From Pseudomonas triclosanedens (GTDB taxonomy: Bacteria; Pseudomonadota; Gammaproteobacteria; Pseudomonadales; Pseudomonadaceae), in assembly GCF_026686735.1 (NCBI RefSeq), contig NZ_CP113432.1, positions 4,453,001-4,517,000 on the forward strand: 64,000 nucleotides of DNA, read 5' to 3'. Shown here piece after piece: positions 56,826 through 64,000 of this stretch. The position numbers and the translations under genes were made by a program. The notes below the pieces were generated by a model. It had not been told where the DNA came from. It was given only the letters and a program-made list of their open reading frames with translations, and did no database searches. How positions within the stretch are numbered: position 1 is the stretch's first letter; each line of letters starts with the position of its first letter.

Positions 56826-57419
56826 ATGAGCGCCAACCCCCGCGTTGCCGAGCACCCGATCGACCCGCAGTTCATCAATCGCTGGTCGCCCCGCGCCTTC
56901 AACAGCGAGAGCATCCCGGAAACCACCCTGCTGAGTTTCATCGAGGCGGCGCGCTGGGCGCCCTCGTCATTCAACTCGCAACCCTGGCGCTTCCTCTATG
57001 CGCGCCGCGACACGCCGAACTGGCAGCGCTACCTGAACCTGCTGGGCGAGTTCAATCGCGGCTGGGCGCAACACGCCTCGGCGCTGGTGGTGGTGCTGTC
57101 CAAGACTACCTTCGCACCGCCCGGTTCCAGCGAAGAGAAGCCCGCCCTCTGGCACAGCTTCGACACCGGTTCGGCCTGGGGCTTCCTGGCGTTGCAGGCG
57201 AGCCTCGCAGGCTGGCATACCCACGGCATGGCCGGCTTCGATCGCGAACTGGCGCGCAGCGAACTGAAGGTGCCAGCGGACCACGAGATCCACGCGGTGA
57301 TCGCCGTGGGCAAGCTTGGCGACAAGTCGATCCTTCCGGAAAGCCTGCAGACCCGCGAAGTCCCCAACGCACGCCGCCCGCTGGCGGAAATCGTCGCCGA
57401 GGGCGATTTCTCGCTGTAA
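56826..57419 (+). CDS. Nitroreductase-family FMN enzyme
   Basis: 197-residue flavoenzyme. The FMN-binding N-terminal motif is HPIDPQFINRWSPRAFNSESIPE and the conserved EAARWAPSSFNSQPWRFLYARR follows; the C-terminal FMN contact is IHAVIAVGKLGDKS. No nickel or metal motif is present. Substrates could be nitroaromatics, quinones or endogenous enones. CAGGAG lies before the ATG. A bidirectional terminator follows. Confidence 0.88.
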   Translation: MSANPRVAEHPIDPQFINRWSPRAFNSESIPETTLLSFIEAARWAPSSFNSQPWRFLYARRDTPNWQRYLNLLGEFNRGWAQHASALVVVLSKTTFAPPGSSEEKPALWHSFDTGSAWGFLALQASLAGWHTHGMAGFDRELARSELKVPADHEIHAVIAVGKLGDKSILPESLQTREVPNARRPLAEIVAEGDFSL

Positions 57420-57433
57420 GCGATGCCGCCAAC

Positions 57434-57459
57434 GAAAAAGGCCCCTTGCGGGGCCTTTT
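57434..57459. terminator. Bidirectional terminator between nitroreductase and dehydrogenase genes
   Basis: AAAAAGGCCCC-TTGC-GGGGCCTTTT, used by the convergent genes ending at 57419 and 57477. Confidence 0.88.
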
Positions 57460-57476
57460 CATGTTCGGCGGCGTGA

Positions 57477-58409
57477 TCAGTAACCCCGCTCGAAGTCCAC
57501 TTCACCACGCATTTCCTGGCCGGCCCAGAAGCGGGTCAGGTTATCGCGGAACAGGTCGATCAGCGCTCCCGGCAATGTCGGCGCGGCGGTATGCCCGGTC
57601 AGCAGCAAACGCGGGGTATGCCAGAACGCATGTTGCGGCGGCAGCGGTTCCACGCGGCAGACATCGATCACCGCGCCGGCGATCTGGTTGGCCTCCAGCG
57701 CCGACACCAGATCGTCGTCGACTACCGAGGTGCCACGGCCGGCGTTGATGAACAACGCCGTTGGCTTCATCCGGTTGAACAGCGGCAAGTTGTAGATATC
57801 GCGGGTTTCCGTGGTATCGGGCAACAGGTTCACCACGTAATCGGCGGTCTGAACCAGCCGCGGCAGGTTATCCAGCGAGCCCACACGGCTGAACGGCAGC
57901 AGCGAACGCGGATTCTTCGCCACACCCAGCAGCTCCACGCCGAACGGCGCCAGCATGTGCGCCACGGCCTGGCCGATCTCGCCGGTACCGACGATCAACA
58001 CCTGGCGGCCATGCAGGCTGCCCGGCAGCCGGTCATCCCACTGTACGCCGACCTGGCTGGCCAGCCGGCCGAGCATCTGCCGTTCGTGGGCAAGCATGTA
58101 GGTGAGCAGGTATTCAGTCATGACCTGGCCGAAGATGCCCACGGCGCGGGTCAGTGCGTAATCCCTGGGAAGGCCGTCGGCCAGCAGCGGCGTGATACCG
58201 GCCCAACTGGACTGGATCCACACCGGGTGGACGCCCAGGCGCAACAGTTGCGCGGCGAAATCAGGCTGGGCAAGCCATACAGGGCAATCGGCGGCAGCTT
58301 CGCGGAGCTTTTCCGGGTCGTCACCCGACACTACGGAAATCCGGGGCTCCGCCGCCATGATCAGGGCAGCGTAGAGGGCGTGGTCTCGATCGAGAACGAG
58401 TAGGCGCAT
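57477..58409 (-). CDS. D-2-hydroxyacid dehydrogenase (GhrA-like)
   Basis: 310-residue NAD(P)-dependent dehydrogenase. The Rossmann motif VLIVGTGEIGQAVAHMLAPFG is at about 135-155. The catalytic triad motifs are NAGRGTSVVDD (Arg), DVCRVEPLPPQHAFW (Glu) and LLTGHTAAPTLP (His). Glyoxylate/hydroxypyruvate reductase activity is likely by family (PA1296-like as I recall); the true substrate is undetermined. It stands alone, with a terminator downstream. Confidence 0.88.
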   Translation of the reverse strand: MRLLVLDRDHALYAALIMAAEPRISVVSGDDPEKLREAAADCPVWLAQPDFAAQLLRLGVHPVWIQSSWAGITPLLADGLPRDYALTRAVGIFGQVMTEYLLTYMLAHERQMLGRLASQVGVQWDDRLPGSLHGRQVLIVGTGEIGQAVAHMLAPFGVELLGVAKNPRSLLPFSRVGSLDNLPRLVQTADYVVNLLPDTTETRDIYNLPLFNRMKPTALFINAGRGTSVVDDDLVSALEANQIAGAVIDVCRVEPLPPQHAFWHTPRLLLTGHTAAPTLPGALIDLFRDNLTRFWAGQEMRGEVDFERGY

Positions 58410-58659
58410 GAGTCAGGACCTTCGCGTCGATCGGTGGAACGTTTGCGGCTGGCGCATCTGGGCTCGCTTCAAGTGTGCTTCCCGAGGCTATCGGCATCAG
58501 TTCGTGGGAAGACAGGCGGCTATAGACACAGCCAAAGACCAAGCGTTCCGCTCCGTTGAACCCTTTTTCTCCGCGCATAATGCGCTCAAGCCGCGAACTT
58601 GCACAGTGCCAGCACTGATACAGATCCGCGGCCTGAGAAGTGTGGCGCGATGCCGGAGA

Positions 58660-58953
58660 TCAGAGCGGATCGTTCATCCGCAGCAGTTCTTCGGGAAGGT
58701 GTTCGATGTACTCCTCCTCGGTCGGCGGCATCTGAAGGTGGAAGCCCTGCTTCTCGATGTTCTCCAGCACCTTGTTGATGTCCTCGCGCGCCAGTTGGCG
58801 CTCGGGGCTGAGCACCAGGTCGAAGGTATGCTGCGGTGGGCCGAACACGGCGATAAGCGCCTCGGGCACACGGGTCAGGGCTTCGCGCTTGTCGACGTAT
58901 AGGTACATCTCATTCTTGCGCGGGCTCTTGTAGATGGAGCAGATGCGTTTCAT
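58660..58953 (-). CDS. ycgL: YcgL-domain protein
   Basis: 97-residue protein starting [26 protein letters not shown], the YcgL fold (also noted in some RNase-like families). The family stretch [36 protein letters not shown] is present. It follows rnd by 12 bp on the same strand and is co-transcribed with it, suggesting a role in RNA metabolism. Not biochemically proven here. Confidence 0.9.
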   Translation of the reverse strand: MKRICSIYKSPRKNEMYLYVDKREALTRVPEALIAVFGPPQHTFDLVLSPERQLAREDINKVLENIEKQGFHLQMPPTEEEYIEHLPEELLRMNDPL

Positions 58954-58965
58954 GGGGTCTCCGCG

Positions 58966-60105
58966 TTATTCGTTGGGCTGGACGGCAAGGCAGTCCAGCA
59001 GGGCCTGCCCCATCAGTTCACGGCGCCAGCCTTGCAGCGATTCGGGCAATTCGTAGGGGCCATCGGGATAGCCGGTCTTGAGCAGGGCTTCGAGGACTTT
59101 CTTGCGCACCATCAGCTCTGGCGCCATGCCCTGGCGCTCGGCTTCCTTCTGGCCGACTTCGCGCAGCTTCTTGAGCAACGGCGTGACTTCCCGGGGCAAT
59201 GGCTCCGGCAGCGTCTGCGGCCACTGCTCCTGGGGCTGCTTCGCCGCGTGGGCGATCAGCGCGATCAACGTGTCGCCGTCCTGGCGCACGGTGCGCGGGT
59301 GCATGTCGTCGATGCGCGCCAGGGCCACCTTGTCCGTCGGCTGGAAGCGCGCCAGCGGCCACAGGGTGTGTTCGCGCAGCACACGGTTGCGCGGCTGGTT
59401 GCGCAGGCGCGCCTGCTGCTCGCGCCAGGCGCAGAGTTCGCGCAGCACCGCCAGTTGCTGGCGCCCGAGCTTCCACGCCAGCTTCACGTCGAGGTAAGCC
59501 TCCTGCGGATCGCTGATGCGGGTCTGGTTGTTGGCCAGGTCGGCGCCATCGGCCAGCAGCCATTCGAGCTTGCGCTCGCTCAGACGCGGAGCCAGCTTCA
59601 CGTAGACTTCGGCGAGATGCTGCACATCTTCGGCGGCATAGCGCACCTGCATGTCGGTCAGCGGGCGCTGTAGCCAGTCAGAGCGGGTCTCGTCCTTGGG
59701 CAGGTCCAGGCCGAGAATCTCCAGTACCAGCCTGGAATACCCCATCGAGTGCGGCATGCCCAGGTAGGCGGCCGCCAGCTGGGTGTCGAACAGCGGCTGC
59801 GGCAGGCTGCCGGTCAGGCGCAGGAAGACCTCCAGGTCTTCACCGCAGGCGTGGAAGACCTTGACTACATGAGGCGCCTCCAGCACTTCGGCGAACGACG
59901 ACCAGTCGCGAATCAGCAGCGGGTCGATCAGCCACACGGCATTGCCGTCGCCCACCTGCACGAGGCCGGCTTCGGGGTAGAAGGTATCGACACGCATGAA
60001 CTCGGTATCGAGCGCGAGGTACGGCAGTTCTTTCCAGTACTGGCACTTGCTAGCCAGGCTGGCATCGTCGCGAATCCACTGAATATCGAGTGCGCTCACG
60101 AACAT
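58966..60105 (-). CDS. rnd: Ribonuclease D
   Basis: 379-residue 3'-5' exoribonuclease maturing tRNA 3' ends. DEDD-family motifs: LALDTEFMRVDTFYPEAGLVQVG (Asp and Glu), KVFHACGEDLEVF (Asp), and YAAEDVQHLAEVY (Tyr and Asp of the DEDDy type). One or two HRDC-type helical domains follow (REQQARLRNQPRNRVLREHTLWPLA and the C-terminal region). The start MFVSALDIQWIRDD follows AAGGAG. A -10 TATAAT lies at 60128-60133. It heads the rnd-ycgL operon. Confidence 0.94.
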   Translation of the reverse strand: MFVSALDIQWIRDDASLASKCQYWKELPYLALDTEFMRVDTFYPEAGLVQVGDGNAVWLIDPLLIRDWSSFAEVLEAPHVVKVFHACGEDLEVFLRLTGSLPQPLFDTQLAAAYLGMPHSMGYSRLVLEILGLDLPKDETRSDWLQRPLTDMQVRYAAEDVQHLAEVYVKLAPRLSERKLEWLLADGADLANNQTRISDPQEAYLDVKLAWKLGRQQLAVLRELCAWREQQARLRNQPRNRVLREHTLWPLARFQPTDKVALARIDDMHPRTVRQDGDTLIALIAHAAKQPQEQWPQTLPEPLPREVTPLLKKLREVGQKEAERQGMAPELMVRKKVLEALLKTGYPDGPYELPESLQGWRRELMGQALLDCLAVQPNE

Positions 60106-60241
60106 CTCCTTCGTTTCGGTGCCGCGCATTATATAGAGATGCTTGATGTGCGAGCATTCCACTCGGCCATTGCTCTGTGTCCTGCCGCACGCAGCGACTA
60201 GTCTGTGCCCGCCCCTCATAACAACAACAAGGCAGCTCTTC

Positions 60242-61303
60242 ATGAAGAAGCTATTCGGCTTGCTCGCCCTGCTTGTCGCAGCGCTGGCGATCTACCTGGC
60301 GCTCACGCCCAGCCCCATCGACCCGCTGGCCTGGACGCCAGCCAAGGCGCCGCCAATGACCGGGGTGATGGAACCCAACGACACCCTGATGAAGGCCGAA
60401 CTGCTCGCCCAGGGCCAGATTCGCGGCCCGGAAGACACCACGGTGGATGCCCAGGGCCGCGTGTTCGCTGGGCTGGATGACGGCCGTATCGTCCGCATCG
60501 ACAGCGATGGCCAGGCGCAAACCTTCGTCGAAACCGGCGGCCGGCCGCTGGGCATGGCGTTCGACGCCCACGGCAACCTGATCGTCGCCGATGCCTGGAA
60601 GGGGCTGCTGCAGATCGACCCGCAGGGCAGCATCCGCGCACTCACAGACTCCGCCGACGGGGTGCCCTTCGCCTTCACCGACGATCTGGACATCGCCAGC
60701 GACGGACGCATCTATTTCAGCGACGCCTCCAGCCGCTTCCATCAGCCGGACTACGTCCTCGACCTGCTCGAAGCGCGTCCACATGGCCGCCTGCTGCGCT
60801 ACGACCCGGCGAACGGCAAGACCGAGGTGCTGCTCAAGGATCTGTACTTCGCCAATGGCGTCGCACTGTCGGCGCAGGAAGACTTCGTGCTGGTCAACGA
60901 GACCTACCGCTATCGCATCACCCGCTACTGGCTCAAAGGCCCGAAAGCCGGCCAGAGCGATGTCTTCATCGATAACCTGCCGGGCCTGCCGGACAATCTC
61001 GCCAGCGACCGCAAGGGGACGTTCTGGGTAGCCCTGCCATCGCCGCGCAAAGCCGATGCCGACCTGATCCAGCAGTTCCCCTGGCTCAAGCGCCAGTTGA
61101 CCAAGCTGCCGCGCAGCTTCCTGCCCAAACCGGTACCCTATGGGCTGGTAGTCGCGGTGAACGAGAAAGGCGAGATCGTGCGCAGCCTGCACGACACCAG
61201 CGGCCAGCATCTGCGCATGATCACCTCGGTGAAACCGGTGGGTGACTCGCTCTACCTGGGCAGCCTGGAGAACGACCGCATCGGCCGGCTCCAACTGCAC
61301 TGA
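60242..61303 (+). CDS. SMP-30/strictosidine-synthase-like beta-propeller protein
   Basis: 353-residue protein with an N-terminal signal anchor (KKLFGLLALLVAALAIYLAL) and a six-bladed propeller with phrases such as GPEDTTVDAQGRVFAGLDDGRIVRID and FTDDLDIASDGRIYFSDASSRF, typical of gluconolactonase/strictosidine-synthase-like proteins. It probably acts in the periplasm at the membrane as a lactonase-type hydrolase; the substrate is unknown. The ATG at 60242 is chosen over upstream Met codons, which lie outside the family. Confidence 0.82.
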   Translation: MKKLFGLLALLVAALAIYLALTPSPIDPLAWTPAKAPPMTGVMEPNDTLMKAELLAQGQIRGPEDTTVDAQGRVFAGLDDGRIVRIDSDGQAQTFVETGGRPLGMAFDAHGNLIVADAWKGLLQIDPQGSIRALTDSADGVPFAFTDDLDIASDGRIYFSDASSRFHQPDYVLDLLEARPHGRLLRYDPANGKTEVLLKDLYFANGVALSAQEDFVLVNETYRYRITRYWLKGPKAGQSDVFIDNLPGLPDNLASDRKGTFWVALPSPRKADADLIQQFPWLKRQLTKLPRSFLPKPVPYGLVVAVNEKGEIVRSLHDTSGQHLRMITSVKPVGDSLYLGSLENDRIGRLQLH

Positions 61304-61307
61304 TCGC

Positions 61308-62102
61308 TCACGCCAGCGACCGCTCCTCGCGGGTGGTCGCCTGGCCGAGCGCGGCGTCGGCCTCCAGCAGGTCGAGCATGCGTCCGCGCACCTCATCCAT
61401 CAGAGCATCCACGCCCTGCTCTGCGTAGTCGGTCGAGTCGATGGGTTTGCCCACATGCACCTCTACCGGCATCCCCAGGTTGAGGTTCAGCCCTCCGGCC
61501 GGCAACACCTGCTGAATACCCCGGATCGCCACCGGAACGATTACCGCGTCAGTCTGCTGGGCCAGGCGGAAGCAGCCCTTCTTGAACGGCTGCAAACGCC
61601 CATCCTTGGAACGCGTGCCTTCCGGCGCGGCCCACAGCACGATGCCGCTCTCCATCATTTCCCGGGCCTTTGCCAGGTCGCTCATGGCCTGGTGGCGGTT
61701 GTGCCGGTCGATGGACGGGAATTCCGCCGCACGCATCGCCGCTCCCCACACCGGTACGGCGAACAACTCCTTCTTGGCCAGCATGCGGATCGAGCCGGGC
61801 ATGGTCACGAAGATCGCCGGGATATCGTAAAAACTCGAATGAGTGCAAAGGATCATGTAACGGCGGCCGTCGCCGAAATCCGGCACCTCGCCGTGACGGC
61901 TCAGACGCATGCCGGTCAGGCGCAGCAGCCGGCTCGACCAGTCACGGGTAAAGCCATCCACCTTGCTGCGGCGCAGCCGGCCAATGGCCCCTAGCGCCAG
62001 CACCCGAACACTGTAGCCCAGGGTAATCAGGACGGTCGCGACGCCTACCAGGGCGACGCGGAGCGGGCCCGCCTTGCGCGGTTCCGATTGCAGGTTGAGC
62101 AT
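61308..62102 (-). CDS. 1-acyl-sn-glycerol-3-phosphate acyltransferase family (PlsC-like)
   Basis: 264-residue membrane acyltransferase. One or two N-terminal hydrophobic helices (LRVALVGVATVLITLGYSVRVLALG) precede the catalytic HxxxxD (His88 to Asp93 in HSSFYD). The glycerol-phosphate motif PEGTRSKDGRLQPFKKGCF is complete. It could make phosphatidic acid, or act as an ornithine-lipid type acyltransferase. The gene converges on the SMP-30-like gene with 4 bp between stops. A 23-codon upstream extension was rejected. Confidence 0.88.
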   Translation of the reverse strand: MLNLQSEPRKAGPLRVALVGVATVLITLGYSVRVLALGAIGRLRRSKVDGFTRDWSSRLLRLTGMRLSRHGEVPDFGDGRRYMILCTHSSFYDIPAIFVTMPGSIRMLAKKELFAVPVWGAAMRAAEFPSIDRHNRHQAMSDLAKAREMMESGIVLWAAPEGTRSKDGRLQPFKKGCFRLAQQTDAVIVPVAIRGIQQVLPAGGLNLNLGMPVEVHVGKPIDSTDYAEQGVDALMDEVRGRMLDLLEADAALGQATTREERSLA

Positions 62103-62188
62103 CTTCGCCAACTCCCACCAACAGTAACTTGTTCGCGATACAAGCCTTATGATGCGCCATAACCCCGTCACGACACAGGAATGCGCCC

Positions 62189-63043
62189 ATGACTCATGCC
62201 CGCCTGCTCACCCCCGAGCAACTGGCCGCCCGCCTCGATGACCCGAACCTCGTACTGCTCGACTGCCGCTTCTCACTCGATGACCCCGCCTACGGGGCAC
62301 GCAGCTACCAGGAGAACCACATTCCCGGCGCACACTACGCCGACCTCAACCAGGACCTCTCCTCCCCCGTCGTTCCCGGCGTCACCGGGCGTCATCCGCT
62401 TCCCGATCCGCAGCAGTTGCTGGAGCGCCTGCGCGGCTGGGGCCTGAAGGCGGAAAGCGAAGTGGTGCTGTACGACGACGGCCCCGGAGCGTTCGCCGCC
62501 CGCGCCTGGTGGTTGCTGCTGTGGCTGGGCAAGAGCGAGGGCGTCTACCTGCTCGACGGCGGCCTCGGCGCCTGGCGGGCTGCCGGACTGAGCCTGACCA
62601 CTGCCGAGACGCCGCAGCGCCTGGGCGACTTCCAAGGCGAGCCGGACGACAGCCTGCTGATCGACGCCCGCCAACTCCGCGCGCGACTCGGCGAGCCTGA
62701 CCTGCCACTCATCGATGCCCGCGGCCTGCCACGCTTCCGTGGCGAAGTGGAGCCCATCGACCCGGTGGCCGGCCACATTCCCGGAGCCCAGTGCGCGGCC
62801 TTCACCGACAACCTCGGCAGCGATGGCCGCTTCCTGCGCCCGGAGCACCTGCACCAGCGCTTCGCCAGCCTGCTGCGCGGGCGTCCGGCCGAAGACCTGG
62901 TGGCCTACTGCGGCTCCGGCGTCACCGCCTGCCACAACCTGTTCGCCATGAGCCTCGCCGGCTATCCGCTGGGCCGCCTGTACGCCGGGTCCTGGAGCGA
63001 ATGGATCACCGATGCGGAGCGTCCTGTGGCCACCGGCGACTGA
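62189..63043 (+). CDS. sseA: 3-mercaptopyruvate/thiosulfate sulfurtransferase SseA
   Basis: 284-residue two-domain rhodanese (PA1292-like). The active-site loop CGSGVTA (Cys241) is of the mercaptopyruvate type. The N-terminal inactive domain has LLDCRFSLDDPAYGARSYQENHIPGAHYADL; the C-terminal domain has IDARGLPRFRGEVEPIDPVAGHIPGAQ. It is divergent from the acyltransferase gene with 86 bp between them. CAGGAAT lies before the ATG. Confidence 0.92.
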   Translation: MTHARLLTPEQLAARLDDPNLVLLDCRFSLDDPAYGARSYQENHIPGAHYADLNQDLSSPVVPGVTGRHPLPDPQQLLERLRGWGLKAESEVVLYDDGPGAFAARAWWLLLWLGKSEGVYLLDGGLGAWRAAGLSLTTAETPQRLGDFQGEPDDSLLIDARQLRARLGEPDLPLIDARGLPRFRGEVEPIDPVAGHIPGAQCAAFTDNLGSDGRFLRPEHLHQRFASLLRGRPAEDLVAYCGSGVTACHNLFAMSLAGYPLGRLYAGSWSEWITDAERPVATGD

Positions 63044-63147
63044 GCCCACGAAAACCCAAGGTACGTCACACCGGGCGCTTGCGTTCCGATGGATAGGTAG
63101 CCGGGCATGTATCAGACTCATGCCCATTTTTCACAGGAGTGATTGCC

Positions 63148-63801
63148 ATGCCCGCCAACATCCGCCGCACCCTGATCGTAGGCACACTGCTGTGCCTGTG
63201 GGTCGCTTCACCGGCCCAGGCCGCTACGCTCGAAGCCACCCCCTGCGCCATCGTGGATCAGTGGTCCGACCTGTACGGCGACGAGCTGGTGGCCGCGGCT
63301 AACGCCGGCCATGCCACCGCCCAGTACAGCCTCGGCCTGGAATACGACTCCGGCAGCGACGAGTTCGAACAGAGCTACGAGCTGGCCGCACAGTGGTACC
63401 GCAAGGCCGCGGAACAGGGGCACGCCTGCGCCCAATACAACCTGGGCAACGCCTACGACAGCGGCGACGGCGTCGAACAGGACCCGGTAAAGGCCGTGTA
63501 CTGGTACCAGAAGGCCGTCGACCAGGGCGACAAGGACGCCGAGTACAACCTGGCGATCATGTACGAGAACGGAACCGGGGTGACTCGCAGCTACAAGAAG
63601 GCTTTCGCGCTGTATCGCAAGTCTGCCGAACAGGGCGACGCAGACGCGCAGTTCGCCGTGGCCGAAAGCTACGCCAAGGGCCGTGGCGTGGCGAAGAACC
63701 CCGCCCAGGCGCGCATTTGGTACCAACGGGCGGCGGACCAGGGGCATGAGGAAGCCGAGGAGCGACTCTCGGAAATGCCGGAACTGCCGCCCAGCATCTA
63801 A
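63148..63801 (+). CDS. Sel1-repeat secreted protein
   Basis: 217-residue protein with a Sec signal peptide (RRTLIVGTLLCLWVASPAQA) and about five Sel1-like helical repeats, e.g. AAQWYRKAAEQGHACAQYNLG and AVYWYQKAVDQGDKDAEYNLA. Sel1 proteins are periplasmic adaptors or secreted binders. The ATG at 63148 is chosen since AGGAG lies 8 bp before it; a GTG three codons upstream is weaker. The partner is unknown. Confidence 0.88.
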   Translation: MPANIRRTLIVGTLLCLWVASPAQAATLEATPCAIVDQWSDLYGDELVAAANAGHATAQYSLGLEYDSGSDEFEQSYELAAQWYRKAAEQGHACAQYNLGNAYDSGDGVEQDPVKAVYWYQKAVDQGDKDAEYNLAIMYENGTGVTRSYKKAFALYRKSAEQGDADAQFAVAESYAKGRGVAKNPAQARIWYQRAADQGHEEAEERLSEMPELPPSI

Positions 63802-63982
63802 TTGCCATACGGAATATGGATTATAGCTACGCCATCAAAACAATTTAAAAACAGTCCTTTACAGCAGATTTGTCGCACTACACTTCAAATCGAGCGGCTA
63901 AGTCCGCTTCCGGCGGGGCCAGGAACATCATTAGAAGCTGCCAAGTCGCCCCGCCCCGCCGGTCACCGAGGACGAGGACGTC

Positions 63983-64000
63983 ATGGGAATTGCCGCCAAC
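63983..64000 (+). CDS. Start of a possible gene cut by the window edge
   Basis: ATG at 63983 (MGIAAN) follows GAGGACGAGGACGTC, which could contain a ribosome site. Only six codons are visible, so no product can be named. The gap 63802-63982 is A+T-rich near 63810-63885 and may hold a promoter (TTTACA at 63858-63863 and TACACT at 63879-63884 with a short 15-bp spacer). Confidence 0.3.

Noticed and set aside
63890..63960. tRNA gene near the right edge
   Set aside because: No cloverleaf arms or T-loop GTTCGANNC pattern could be placed; it looks like ordinary leader sequence.

Overview
The window is G+C-rich chromosomal DNA from a gamma-proteobacterium of the genus Pseudomonas, most likely the P. 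aeruginosa / P. nitroreducens / P. citronellolis side of the genus. The evidence is gene content and order. An ssu sulfonate operon sits next to lsfA, and a gbuR-gbuA guanidinobutyrate locus leads through a PA1414-like small gene to aphA. cysK sits beside a MoxR/VWA pair, and an rnd-ycgL-ycgN-ptrB block closes the window. The order resembles several separate P. aeruginosa segments joined together. PAO1 locus names quoted here are from memory. No phage, integron, CRISPR array, rRNA or tRNA gene was seen.

Layout. 1-7154 is sulfur scavenging on the minus strand: ssuE-ssuA-ssuD-ssuC (the last cut by the window edge), a second sulfonate/sulfate-ester-type ABC transporter, and the peroxiredoxin gene lsfA. 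7423-9403 holds a DUF6316 gene, a gap with a possible gene relic, and a thiolase. 9580-21155 is a biofilm adhesin module: a 2012-residue LapA-type RTX adhesin with two nested von Willebrand A domains, divergent from its own type I secretion genes (lapE, lapB and lapC types). 21173-23876 holds soxR with a textbook SoxR operator and its monooxygenase target, a yjaB-type acetyltransferase, a repeat-rich stretch with a gene relic, and tapT. 23873-36000 is nitrogen and polyamine metabolism: gbuR/gbuA, an NTF2-like protein, two transporters, a ThDP decarboxylase, a metallo-beta-lactamase-fold protein, the PA1414 homologue with an ANR-type promoter (probable SicX-like RNA), a DMT exporter, a PotF/SpuD-like binding protein and aphA.

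36214-49300 holds an MscS-family channel, a methyltransferase, a lipoprotein, DUF3079, an AraC regulator, a MoxR/VWA operon with an unknown gene between the two, cysK, a second orphan polyamine-type binding protein, a polyproline leader ORF ahead of a DMT transporter, and a truncated second DMT gene. 49396-63801 is mostly housekeeping: aceK, DUF2937, a class II amidotransferase, HIT, ptrB, CPCC, ycgN, a nitroreductase, a hydroxyacid dehydrogenase, ycgL, rnd, an SMP-30-like lactonase, a PlsC-like acyltransferase, sseA and a Sel1-repeat protein.

How parts work together. The ssu genes release sulfite from alkanesulfonates (SsuE supplies FMNH2 to SsuD), and LsfA removes peroxide during growth on such sulfur sources. 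The lapE/B/C-type proteins export the adhesin. Its N-terminal retention module carries a TAAG site of the LapG type, and a FleQ-box-like palindrome lies just upstream of lapE, so c-di-GMP control is likely. The gbu locus hydrolyses 4-guanidinobutyrate. AphA and the neighbouring binding protein probably handle acetylated polyamines. The most interesting items are the two-VWA adhesin with internal near-identical repeats, the SicX-like anaerobic RNA locus, the altered ligand pocket next to aphA, the polyproline leader ORF, and the unknown gene inside the MoxR/VWA operon.
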